A DNA stretch of 64,000 bases from Tetrahymena thermophila SB210 (taxonomy: Eukaryota > Ciliophora > Oligohymenophorea > Hymenostomatida > Tetrahymenidae), in NCBI RefSeq assembly GCF_000189635.1, contig NW_002476434.1:992001-1056000 (forward strand), given 5' to 3'. This document shows positions 27,043-38,578 of this stretch, one piece after another; the stretch's first letter is position 1, and each line of letters opens with the position of its first letter. The notes beneath the pieces are model-generated. The model was not told the DNA's origin and searched no databases. It saw nothing but the letters and a program-made list of their open reading frames with translations. Made by a program: the position numbers and the translations under genes.

Positions 27043-29205
27043 TCACTATAATCTCTTTTTATTAAGCACTAAGCAGATATAACTGATTAATAAGTATCCT
27101 ACCAAAAATCCTAATTATATATATACACATTCCCATTTGGAAAATTGCATATCAAGTAATGTAGTTGGATTTGGAGTAAATTTAGTATATTCATATTCAT
27201 TGGCAGCGATAGCATTGAAACTATATTTAATAGGGAAGATATATTCAATCCACGAAATCCAATCTGCAAAGTCTTTTCTATATTAATTATTGCAATAAAT
27301 TAATAAAAATTATTTTATTAGATGAAATTATTACCTGTTCTTGAAGAATCCTCCGAAAAGTGCATTAGGAAGGAAAATTAATGGACCCATAACAATTGCT
27401 GTTTTACTATGAGAAAATATAGCACCTCCAATATAACCCATACCTAATCCAAGTAAGCTGTTAAGTACTAAACTGAATAAATAGAAAATGACATTTCCTG
27501 CTGTATGATCGTTAAGTCCAATCATATAAAATTCTTTTTGATTTATAAAAGATATAAATAAAAATTATATTAAAGTATAATGAATTATTACAAATTATGC
27601 CATATACTATAGGGGCTATAATAGAAGGAATTATTTCAACAACCAATCTTCCAAAGAAATAAGCAAAAACAGTGTAAAGTTTAGAATTATCTTCTCTCAA
27701 AAATACTCCTCTCATAGATGGGAAAGATACAAGACATGGGTTAAGAGACATCATCAATTAATTAATGCAAACAAAAAATAAAAGTCCATTTCTATCATTC
27801 ATATCTCTAATGCTAGTGGGATTGTTTGATCCATCTAAAAATTAGAAAATTAATTTAAGATTATAAATATAAATTGTAAGAAAATATATTACCTTCCATC
27901 TAGAGATAAATTAGACCTATAATTAATCCCATAACTACTGCTTAAAAGATACGAGCTTTGAAAAGAATGGGATTCCTTTTAATTGTATTAAAAGCTCTTT
28001 TAGCTATCTGAGTAATTTGATATAATTAAGATGTTGAATATTTATTCACAAGAATCTATGAATCTTTTTTTTATTCCATTTCTGACTCAACTATCTGCTT
28101 CATTTAAGAATCGTATCCTTCAAAGTAAATTGGATAATTTTTAGTGTTTGAGTCGTTAGAATGCATAATGCTCATAAAGTAATCTAATTAATTTCAATAA
28201 AAAATTTAATTTAGAAATGAAATTTTTATAAAATAATACCTGCTGGATTTTAAAGTTTTGGGCATTCAAAGCCTATCTTACTAAAATGTTTGATAATTTG
28301 ATCGTTACTTCCTCCTTAGTATATAAATCTACCATCAACAAGAAGCAAAATTCTGTCAAACATAGACCATATATCAGATGAAGGGCTGTGAATAGTAAAT
28401 ACTATTGTTTTCCCCTTTTCTTTAGCATATCTTTTGAGCTCAGTGATTAACAGATAAGCTGTAAAACTATTTTTTAAAATAAATTTTTTAATTAATTTAA
28501 ATTAGAAAAAACAATTTATTTTTAACCTGTCTAACCCAGAAGTTGGTTCATCTAAAATAAGCACTGAAGGGTTTGTAACAAGTTCAAATCCAATCGATGC
28601 ACGCTTTCTTTCTCCTCCAGAAATACCTTTTTATTTTAAAAAAAATTTAATCTACTTCAAAAAAATTTTGTTTTTAATAAAATACCTTTTACAAATTATC
28701 CTCCGATTAATGTATTTTAGCATCTTTCTAATTTTAAATTTTTCAAAGTTTCATTTACAACTTTATCTTTTTCTTACTAACCTCCTTAGACCTTTAAATT
28801 AGCAGCAAATTAAAGACATTCTCTAACAGTCATAGTTTCTAATAATACATCATCTTACATTACGTAAGAGCCAAATTCTGAGAAATTTTCAAAAGTGACA
28901 TCTTTTGAATTGGCTTGAATAGTTCCGCTAACTTAAGTAGTCTTATTATTCTATATTCTGCCACAAATAGTATTTAACAATGTGGTTTTACCAGCACCAG
29001 ATGAACCTAAATTTTGATATATTACAATTATTTAAGTGATAATACTTAAAAGAAATTTACCTAATATAGCTGTAACTTCTGAGTGTTTGCAGATACCTGA
29101 GACATTTTTGAGTAATTATTTTTATCCAGTTTTTGTTTGAACTGTGATAGAAACATTTTTAAATGTTATATCAATAGAGTTAGTTTTTTCTGAGTATAAT
29201 TACAT
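27043..29205 (-). CDS. ABCG-type half transporter I (lineage 2)
   Basis: ABCG half transporter. The ATG is at 29205 and the TGA at 27045-27043. Seven introns (29060-29007, 28685-28627, 28526-28467, 28239-28184, 27892-27835, 27591-27534, 27334-27278) leave 1761 nt, a 586-aa protein with the same length and intron pattern as G. Walker A, signature ISGGERKR, Walker B and the lineage-2 H-loop (IHSPSSDIW) are intact. The junction between NBD and membrane domain reads [12 protein letters not shown], in frame. Its tandem copy K has an extra base at exactly this place. Substrate unknown. Confidence 0.9.
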
Positions 29206-31254
29206 TTTAAAATAATTTTTTTATATTTTAATTTGATTAGAACTTTTTTTTAATCTTTGAATTTAGTTAATTTGATATTCATTATATTTCAAGAAAGCAT
29301 TTCATTTTTAAATTAATTATAAAACATGCATAAATTACTTTTGTAGTAAATTATTTCTTCCAAATTTCTTTTTAATTTGACTATTTCTAAATTCTGATGA
29401 TTTGCTAACAATTTTAGTATAACTCAATTTAAAAGATGTATATCATAATACTTTTTGATTAAATATATAAGCTCTAATTAATCTGATATTTTCTTTTTGG
29501 TTATAAAGCGATTTATTCTGGAAATTTTTATTTAATAAGAAATTAATAAAAAATGGATTATTTATTAAAAAGTGTAAGATCAAATTGAATTTTTCTGGAA
29601 GTGTTCTGAAAAAAGAAATCATAAATTTTTTCTCAAAACTTTTTCATATCATAAATAATTAAAAAAATATTCATAAAAATAATGAATTAGAATTTAACTA
29701 TTAAGAAATAAATTATTTATTAAATACATGAGAAGTTGGCAATAGTTTCTTCAATGTAAAAAACTATCCAAATTTTTAAAGAGAAGATAAAAATTTGACA
29801 TATAAATTGTATATTTATTAAAAATATTTAAAAATAAACAAGATATTGAGCTTTAAAAATAATGTTTAATTTATTTCTATCAATTTATAGAAACTTAATC
29901 TACATATATGATTTGCCTAATTTTTTAACATTAATTACAGAGGCACTTATTATTTAATTTACCCAGTTGACTTTATTATCAAAATTTTTTTAAATCTTAC
30001 AATTAAATTTTTCATTTAATTAAAAATAATTTGATACCCAGCTATTTCATTTTAATTTATTTCCTGAAATGAATATCAATTTAACAATATAAAATATGTA
30101 ACCTAACAATATTTGAAGCAATTGCTTTTAGTAAGGTAATTGCTTGTTGTCTGATAATTGATTTTATATTAGATGATAGAAAATAAACTAAATTTTAGCC
30201 ATTTATAAGATGTATCATGTAAATTATTTAATAATTGTTACTTTAATCATTTTTAAATTTCAGGATTTAAATTATCTTTTTTTACATTAAATTCTGTAAT
30301 GTATGATTGAAAAATATTATCTTATCTATTTTAATTAAAAAGAAAGAAAATTTAGTTTTTAGCTTAAAATTAATTATTTATGAATTCGTCTATTTTATTT
30401 TGTTAAGCTAGGCATTCGCATGAATTTTTTGTTTTATTATTAAATTGATTTCGTTTATATATTTTTTAATAATTTATCAGAATTATTTATATTTTAAGAA
30501 AATCTAAAGAAAAAATAAATATGATTAAATTAAAAACCATTTTTTAAAGTGAATATTAAAATAAAAAAGCTAATCATTCTAAAGGTTAGTTAGAACATCG
30601 AAATGATAAATTTAAATATTACTTTATAGTTAGAAATTAAAAATATTTCATTCATAATGTTTACAATTTAAAAAAAAGATTTTTAAAATTATCTTATTCA
30701 AAAAATATATCACCTTATTTCCTCATTACCTTGAAACCTGATATTTCTTACTTAATAAATAAATGAGTTTGAATTTTTCAAGTTTTTAAGCTTGTATTTA
30801 TTTAATTTTAAAACATATTTTAGTTTTTGTTTTTTGTATTATATATCATAATTATGTAGCTTGTAATTTAAGTAAATTATTTAGTGTAAATATAAATGTC
30901 TTTAACATTATTATAAAGTAGATTTGATTTAAAAACTTATTAACGTATTATCTACTCTTGTTATATTTTTAATGAATTAATTAATTAATAGGTTTTAATG
31001 TGAATTTATTGATTAACCACTTTTTTATTTTTAAAGCAATAAATATTAAGGCTTATTAAAACTTTTCTCAAAAAAATAAATTATTCTACAAAATAAAAGT
31101 AGTAAAAATAAATTTTAATAATATAACATATTCTAAGGATTTATTTATTTAAATATCCAGTTTAATTTTAAAGATAAATACTATTAGTTAAAAAGATAAT
31201 ATTACACCTTTCTTTTAATTAAACTAAAAACTATTTAATCATAATACCTTTTTT
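29206..31254. other. Intergenic, 2 kb
   Basis: AT-rich spacer upstream of I; the same sequence with divergence lies upstream of K (35410-37490). No gene seen. Confidence 0.6.
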
Positions 31255-31470
31255 AAATATAAGGGTTTGTTTCCTTAAGATAATTATACTAAAGGTCTCC
31301 AAATAAAATAGGCTTAATACTTTGATAATAACATATTTTCTAAATATCATCCTGCACTAGCAGTTAACTTAAAAATATCAGTAAAAGGAGATAATCAATT
31401 AGTTGATGATTTAATCAATAAAACTCCTTTAATTTTGAAGATTGTATTGTAAATTTCTTAAAAATTAAAT
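31255..31470 (+). pseudogene. Relic of a glutathione S-transferase gene
   Basis: Two pieces of the GST gene at 37495-38274 are recognisable. The segment encoding KGLFPQDNYAKGLQ...QYFDNNIFSKYHPALA (matching 37736-37833) is joined directly to the C-terminal segment encoding KGDNQLVDDLINK (matching 38165-38270). The N-terminal thioredoxin-fold part, including the CPY active site, and the middle helical part are missing, as is any start codon. A deleted duplicate from segmental duplication II. Confidence 0.8.
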
Positions 31471-31774
31471 TAAGTAAAAGTGAAAATTAATTTTTTTTCT
31501 TTAAATAGTATTTACTATATTAAATTATATTGTTTTTAGGCTTTATAAATTAAAAATTAATATTACAATCTTTATCAGATTAAAAATCACATAATCTAAC
31601 ATAAATTTCATATGTTTTGATTTAATAATCATATTATTTATAAAATTTTGATTTTAAATTTAATTATCTTTTAAAAATTTTAATATTTATTTATACTGTA
31701 GCTATTTCTCTGTATTTTATTTTTAAGCGTATATTATTTTATTTAAATTTTAAATTAATTTAAAATTATCTTTA
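31471..31774. other. Spacer between two gene relics
   Basis: AT-rich, no coding signal seen. Confidence 0.5.
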
Positions 31775-32142
31775 ATAATATAGTTAGCAAATGAAGTGAA
31801 AGAAAGACTCAATTGTGTGAGGTTATCCATTTACAAAACTTAACCCTCTAGTTCATTACTACTTAATTTAGTTATCCTTTTAGTAATAATGTTTAAAAGA
31901 GTTGTCTTTTCAGCTCCTGAAGAGCCTATTTAAGCAAATTTTAATTAATAAACACAAGAAAAGAATAATCTAATTATACCTATAATTGCTGTAACTTATG
32001 AGTTTGGAAAGATGCCATCAATACCCCTAATTATCACTTTTGTTCCTTCCCTGGTTTTTATAGAGTACTTAAGATTTTAGAATGTAAAATCAAGTCGGTT
32101 TTGATTATTATTAATATATTCTTCAGAATTCGTTTTAACTAT
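31775..32142 (-). pseudogene. 5' fragment J of a lineage-1 ABCG gene
   Basis: Matches the first exons of H (25846-26203): N-terminal region, intron 1 and the Walker A region onward. It then stops, so signature, Walker B and the whole membrane domain are missing. The would-be start codon reads ATA at 32142 where H has ATG. Walker A reads SSGAEKTT, with Glu in place of the invariant Gly. The upstream flank (32150-32560) still matches the flank of H, showing that promoter and gene start were copied together. Confidence 0.85.
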
Positions 32143-33245
32143 TTTTTGATTTTTTAAAATTTTATTATTTTTAAATTTCTTTAACTAAATGCAAAATTTT
32201 TTTAACTGCTGATAAAATCTTTTTGAATTAACAAAATTTAATTAATTTTAATTACATTTAAATTTCTTCTTTTTTTCTATTTTTCTTATTTCTAAAAGAA
32301 AAAAATCAATCTTTAATATCCAAAAACTTTCTAACTGATTAGCAGTTTTTAATTTTTCTATTTTGAAAATAAATCTAAATGATTTTTATTACAAGCTAAA
32401 AAGTTGGCTGATAAATAAATAATTTTACCAAAAATTTATTTTTGAAATATAACTTTAAAATATTCATTCAGTTCTTTGCTCTATTTAATTTATAAGAATC
32501 TAATTCATTTGAATAAATTTAAAGGCTTTTAATCAGCAACATATCAATAATGATGATAAAAAATAACAATTTTTTTTTGAAAATTCGATTAAAACTTATA
32601 TCTTAAATTCTTAAAAATTTATTGTAAATATGTACTTTACAGAGAAATAAAAGCATTAAAACAAAACATGTATCTAGTTTTATATAATATATTTAATTGA
32701 TTCATTTATTTTATTTTAAGAAGGTCCATGATCTTCACTATCTTGTTTATCATCTTCTTTTATTATTTGAATTACCTTTTTTTTAATAATTATTATTGAT
32801 TGATAAAATAGTATTTATGAAATATAAATTAAATATTTATTTATTAATAGATAGGATAATATTAAATCAATTATTTTTAACATGGCCTTGATTATAAATA
32901 CTAAAATTTTGTTTTTATTTCTATTTCTGCTAATTTATTTTATAATTTTATTAAAATTAGCTATATGTATTATGATAGAGTATATCAGTGCAATCGCAGT
33001 ATATTCCAAATTTATTGAAAGTTGGTATTTAATTCTTGAAATAATAAAATTATTTTAAATTGTAGAACCAAAGTAAATTTTAGGAAATACAGTATTAATT
33101 TATAAGATAATTTGAAAAAGTAACAAATAAATATATAATTTATGTATGTATTACAAAGTAATTTATTTATATTGTTATATAAAGTAGTATAATTTAAAAT
33201 ATTTTTTTAATTTATGAATATATTTTTCTTGTATTAAATATTTAG
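32143..33245. other. Intergenic, 1.1 kb
   Basis: AT-rich; the first part is homologous to the 5' flank of H. A short run encoding acidic residues near 32730-32765 is not supported as a gene. Confidence 0.5.
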
Positions 33246-35409
33246 TCACTATAATCTCTTTTTATTAAGCGCTAAGCAGATATAACTGATTAATAAGTAT
33301 CCTCCCAAAAATCCTAATTATATGTAAGTACATTCCCATTTAGAAAATTGCATATCAAGTAATGTAGTTGGATTTGGAGTAAATTTAGTATATTCATATT
33401 CATTTGCAGCAATAGCGTTGAAGCTATATTTAATAGGAAAGAGGTATTCAATCCACGAAATCCAATCTGCAAAGTCTTTTCTATATTATTTTTCAATAAG
33501 TTTATTAAAAATATTTATTAGTTGAAATTATTACCTGTTCTTGAAGTATCCTCCGAAAAGTGCATTAGGAAGGAAAATTAATGGTCCCATAATAATCGCA
33601 GTTTTGCTTTGAGAAAATATAGCACCTCCAATATAACCCATACCTAATCCCAGTAAACTGTTAAGTACTAAGCTGAATAAATAGAAAATAACATTTGCTG
33701 ATGTGTGATCGTTAAGTCCAATCATGTAAAATTCTTTTTGAGTTATAAAAGATATAAATAAAAATAATATTAAAATATAATTAATTATTACATATTATGC
33801 CATATACTATAGGGGCTATAATAGAAGGGATTATTTCAACAATCAATCTCCCAAAGTAATAAGCAAAAACTGTGTAAAGTTTAGAATTATCTTCTCTCAA
33901 AAATACTCCTCTCATAGATGGGAAAGATACAAGACATGGGTTAAGAGACATCATCAATTAATTAATGCAAACAAAAAATAAAAGTCCATTTCTATCATTC
34001 ATATCTCTAATGCTTGTGGGATTATTTGATCCATCTTATTTTTAAAAAATTAATTGATGATTCTAAACATAAATTGTTAAAAAATATATTACCTTCCATC
34101 TAGAGATAAATTAAACCTATAATTAATCCCATTGCTACTGCTTAAAAAATACGAACTCTGAATAGAATTGGATTCCTTTTAACTGTATAAAAAGCTCTTT
34201 TAGCTATCTGAGAAATTTGATATAATTAAGATGTTGAATATTTATTCACAATAATTTATGAATCTAGTTTTTATTCAATTTCTGACTCAACTATCTGCTT
34301 CATTTAAGAAGTGTACCCTTCAAAGTATATTGAATACTTTTTAGTGTTTGAATCATTTAGAATGCATAATGCTCATAAAGTAATCTAATTAATTTCAATA
34401 AATATTTAATTTAGAAATAAAGTTTTTAATTTTTATAAAATAATACCTGCCGGATTTTAAAGTTTTGGGCATTCAAAGCCTATCTTACTAAAATGTTTGA
34501 TAATTTGATCGTTACTTCCTCCTTAGTATATAAATCTACCATCAACAAGAAGCATAATTCTGTCAAACATAGACCATATATCAGATGAAGGACTGTGAAT
34601 AGTAAATATTACTGTCTTCCCTTTTTATTAAGCATATCTTTTGAGCTCAGTGATTAATAGATAAGCTGTAAAGCTATTTTTTAAAATAAATTTTTAATTA
34701 ATTTAAAATATAAAAAATAATTTATTTTTAACCTGTCTAACCCAGAAGTTGGTTCATCTAAAATAAGCACTGAAGGGTTTGTAACAAGTTCAAATCCAAT
34801 CGATGTGCGTTTTCTTTCTCCTCCTGAAATACCTATTTTATTTTTTAAAATATTTAATCTACTTCAAAAAATTTGGTTGTAATAAAATACCTTTAACAAA
34901 TTATCCTCCAATAAATGTATTTTAGCATCTCATTAATTTTAAATTTTTCAAAGTTTCATCTACAACTTTATCTTTTTCTTATTAACCTCCTTAGACCTTT
35001 AAGTTGGCTGCAAATTAAAGACATTCTCTAACAGTCATAGTCTCTAGTAACACATCATCTTGCATTACATAAGAACCAAATTCTGAGAAATTTTCAAAAG
35101 TGACATCATTAGAATTAGCCTAAATAGTTCCGCTAACTTAAGTAGTCTTATTATTCTATATTCTGCCACAAATAGTATTTAACAAAGTGGTTTTACCAGC
35201 GCCAGATGAACCTAGATGTTTATATGTTACAATTATTTAAGTGGTAATACTTAAAACAAATTACCTAATATAGCTGTAATTTCTGAGTGCTTGCAGATAC
35301 CTGAGACATTCTTGAGTAATTATTTTTCTCCAGTTTTGGTTTGAATTGTGATAGAAACATCTTTAAATGTTATATCAATAGAGTTAGTTTTTTCTGAGTA
35401 TAATTACAT
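33246..35409 (-). pseudogene. ABCG gene K (lineage 2) with a +1 frameshift after the ATPase domain
   Basis: Duplicate of I. The ATG is at 35409 and the original TGA at 33248-33246. All seven introns are recognisable (35264-35212, 34890-34833, 34732-34674, 34446-34385, 34092-34035, 33791-33734, 33534-33481), leaving 1762 nt, one more than I and not a multiple of three. The extra base is a T at about 34367. Where I reads MHSNDSN and G reads AHSKDSN, K reads MHSK followed at once by TGA. The predicted product is therefore an isolated ABC ATPase of roughly 270 aa with intact Walker A, signature and Walker B but no membrane domain. The downstream membrane-domain exons are otherwise well conserved, so the lesion is recent or a sequencing error in a short T-run. 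Confidence 0.75.
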
Positions 35410-37494
35410 TTTAAATTAATTGTTTTATATTTTAATTTGATGAGAACTTTTTTAAATCTTACAATTTACTTAATTTGAAATTGATTATATTTAAAGAAAG
35501 GGATTCATTTTTAAATTAATTGTAAAACATGCATAAATTACTTAGTTTTTTAATTTCTTTCAAATTTCTATTAAATTTGACTATTTCTAAATTCTGATGA
35601 TTTGATAACAATTTAAGTATAGCTCGCTTTAAAAGATGTAATTCATAATTATTTTTGATTAAAAATATAAGCCAAAATTTTTCTGATATATTCTTTTTTG
35701 ATTATTATTTCTTTAATAAGAAATTAATAATAAATTGCCTATTTCTTAAAAAATACAAAAAAAATTGAAATATTCTGAAAGTGTTTAAAAAAGAAATCTT
35801 AGATTTTTTCTCAAAACTATTTCATATTATAAATAATTTTTAAAAATATTCATAAAAATAATAAATTAGAATTTAACTATTAAGAAATAATTTATTTATT
35901 AAAAAAATGAGAAGCTGCCTAATTTCTTCAATTTATATTAATTTCCAAACTTTTGTAGAAAAGATAAATATTTTAATATATTAATGGTATTTTATTATAA
36001 ATAAAATAAACAAGATATTGAGCTTTAAAATAATATTTTATATATTTCTATCAATTTATATAAACATAATCTACATAAGTGAATTGGCTAATTTTTTAAA
36101 TTCATTACAGATGCACTTATTATTAAATTTTCACAACTGATTCTATTTAATCAAAATTTTTTGAATGCTAGAATTTCATTTATCATTTAATTAAAAATAA
36201 TGTGATACCCAGCTATCTCATTTTAATTTATTTCCTGAAATGAATATCACTTTAACAATATAAAATATGTAACCTAACAATAATTAAAGCAATTATTCTG
36301 GTAAGATATTTATCTAATAAATAATTACATATTGTATGGTAAAGAATTAGCTAAATTTTAGCTACTTAAAAGATGTATCAGATAAACTACTTGATAATTA
36401 TTAAATTAACCATGCTTAAATTTCAGGATTTAAATTATCATTTTTAAAATTAAATTCTGTAATTGTATTGTCGAGAGATATATCTTATCTATTTTTATTA
36501 ATTGTTTTTAAGTTCGTCTATTTTATTTTATTAAGCTAGACATTTGTATGAAATTTTTTGTTATTATTTAATTAATTTCGTTTATATATTTTGTAATAAT
36601 TTATCAGAATTAATATTTTAAGAAATCAAAAGATTAAATAAGATTAAATTAAAAAACATTTTTTAAAGTGAATATAAGAATAATATAGTGAATCAATTTA
36701 AAGGTTAGTTAGAAGATCGAAATGATAAATTAAAAATTTATTTTAAGTTTACATTTATCTAATTTTTAGAAATCCAATTACAAAACATAAACTCTTCTTA
36801 TTTAATATTCTAAAAGTTCTATTATAAATTTTTACAACAAAAATAAATTAAATGTTTTTTAGTTAATATGTTTATTTAGAAATAAATCAAAACTTAATTT
36901 TATATAATTAAAGTAATTTAAAAATAATAGCATGGAATATAAATTTGGAACTAATAAAACAATAAATTAATTTCTAAAGCTCAAATATTTGACATTAAAG
37001 ATAAGTTTTAGTTTTTTTTTGTATTATATATTTTAATTATGTAGTTCATAATTTAAATAGGAAATTTAGAGTAATCATAAATATCTTTACGTTGTTACAA
37101 ATTAGGTTTTATTTAAAAACTTATTTAAGTATTATCTACTCTTATTATATTTTTAATGCATTAATTAATAAATTTTTATGCGAATTTATTGATAAATGAC
37201 TTTTTTATTTTTAAAATAATAAATGTTTATGAGTCATCATATTAAAACTTATCTTCAAAAATAAATTCTATTTAGCAATTTAGTTATTTAGGAAATAAAG
37301 AATAGTAATATATAATTTTAATAATATTGAACATATTCTATGGATTTATTTATTTGAATATCCAGTTTAATTTTTTTAAGATAAATATTACTCATTAAAA
37401 AGATAATATTATATCTTTCTTTTAATTAAACTAAAAATTAAATTAATCAAAATACACATTTTCTATATTTTTTGGATAATATACTAAGAAAAGA
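35410..37494. other. Intergenic between K and the GST gene, 2.1 kb
   Basis: AT-rich divergent spacer: K starts leftward and GST rightward. It resembles 29206-31250. It presumably contains both promoters; no specific site was recognised. Confidence 0.5.
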
Positions 37495-38274
37495 ATGAAA
37501 AAACCTATTTTATATGGTTGCATAGTATGCCCTTATACAAACAAAGTAAGATTTGCTTTAGAAATGCTTAAAATTGACTATAAATATCAAGAAATTGACA
37601 TTCTTACTGGAAAAAATAAAAATAATTCTTATCTATAAATTAATCCTTAAGGTAGAGTTCCTTCATTAACTACGATTAATAACAAAAATTTATATGACAG
37701 CTAAGTGCTCTTATAGTACATAGAGGATGAATATAAAGGTTTGTTTCCTTAAGATAACTATGCTAAAGGTCTCCAAAGAATATGGGTTTAGTACTTTGAT
37801 AATAACATATTTTCAAAATATCATCCTGCACTAGCTGCATATTAAGAAAATAAATAAGACTTATTAAATAAGCTATAATAAGAAACATTTGAAAATATGA
37901 AATTCTTTTCATAGAATTCTGGAATCACATAAAAAATAAAATTAAAATAAAACTGTTTTTATGAAGGAGGAAGCATTCCTACATATGCAGATGTAGCAAT
38001 AATTCCTCATTTAAGAATTATGAATATATTTTGGAAGCACTTTTTAAACAAAGATTTATTCTAATCAAATAAAAATGATGAAGATGTATTATCCTTAAAG
38101 CAATTATATGAAAATATACATACATTGGAAAGTTGTTAAAATGTTTCTTTTTAATTTAAATAAATACCAACAAAAGGAGATAACCAATTAGTTGATGATT
38201 TAATCAATAAAAACTCTTTCAATTTTGAAAATTATATTGTAAATTTTTTAAAAATTAAATTAAGTTAAAAGTGA
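37495..38274 (+). CDS. Glutathione S-transferase-like protein (omega-like)
   Basis: Single-exon 259-aa cytosolic GST-type protein. The ATG at 37495 follows an A-rich leader and the TGA is at 38272-38274. Residues 1-75 form the thioredoxin-like domain: LYGCIVCPYTNKVRFAL with a CPY active-site motif (Cys as in omega-class GSTs), then INPQGRVPSL with the cis-proline and DSQVLLQYIEDEY, the glutathione gamma-glutamyl contact. The C-terminal part is helical and longer than usual, with low-complexity Lys/Gln insertions. Omega-type enzymes carry out thiol transfer or dehydroascorbate reduction rather than classical conjugation; the activity here is inferred. A deleted duplicate lies at 31255-31470. 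It converges with the large gene ending at 38579. Confidence 0.88.
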
Positions 38275-38578
38275 ATGATATTATTTATTTTATTTCTTTA
38301 AATAGTAAATATTATATTAAATTATATAGTTTATAAGGTTTTTAAAAATTAAATATTTTTTTTTCAAATAATTTTATAAAAACTAAAATAAACAAAATTA
38401 CTTTTAAAATAAAAAGAATATACAATTTAATATATATTATGTATTTAACCATACTATATATGAATATAAAAGATTATTTATTTTTAAATTTACATTTTTA
38501 ATTATTTTACATTTTTATTAATAATTTTTATATAAAATATTTATTTATTTATTACTTCTAAAAATTTTCTTACTATAT
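38275..38578. other. Convergent intergenic, 0.3 kb
   Basis: Spacer between the 3' ends of the GST gene and the large minus-strand gene; AT-rich, no features seen. Confidence 0.6.

Larger units (their letters stand above)
26204..31480. repeat. Segmental duplication II, left copy
   Basis: Contains the H 5' flank, gene I, the I upstream spacer and a GST relic. It matches about 31775-38290, which contains the H-like fragment J, gene K, the spacer and the intact GST gene. The I and K start codons are 6204 bp apart. The left copy has lost most of the GST gene; the right copy has lost most of the H-type gene. Confidence 0.75.
31775..38290. repeat. Segmental duplication II, right copy
   Basis: Contains fragment J, ABCG gene K, the spacer 35410-37490 and the intact GST gene. 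It corresponds to the left copy in 26204-31480 plus the start of H. Confidence 0.75.
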
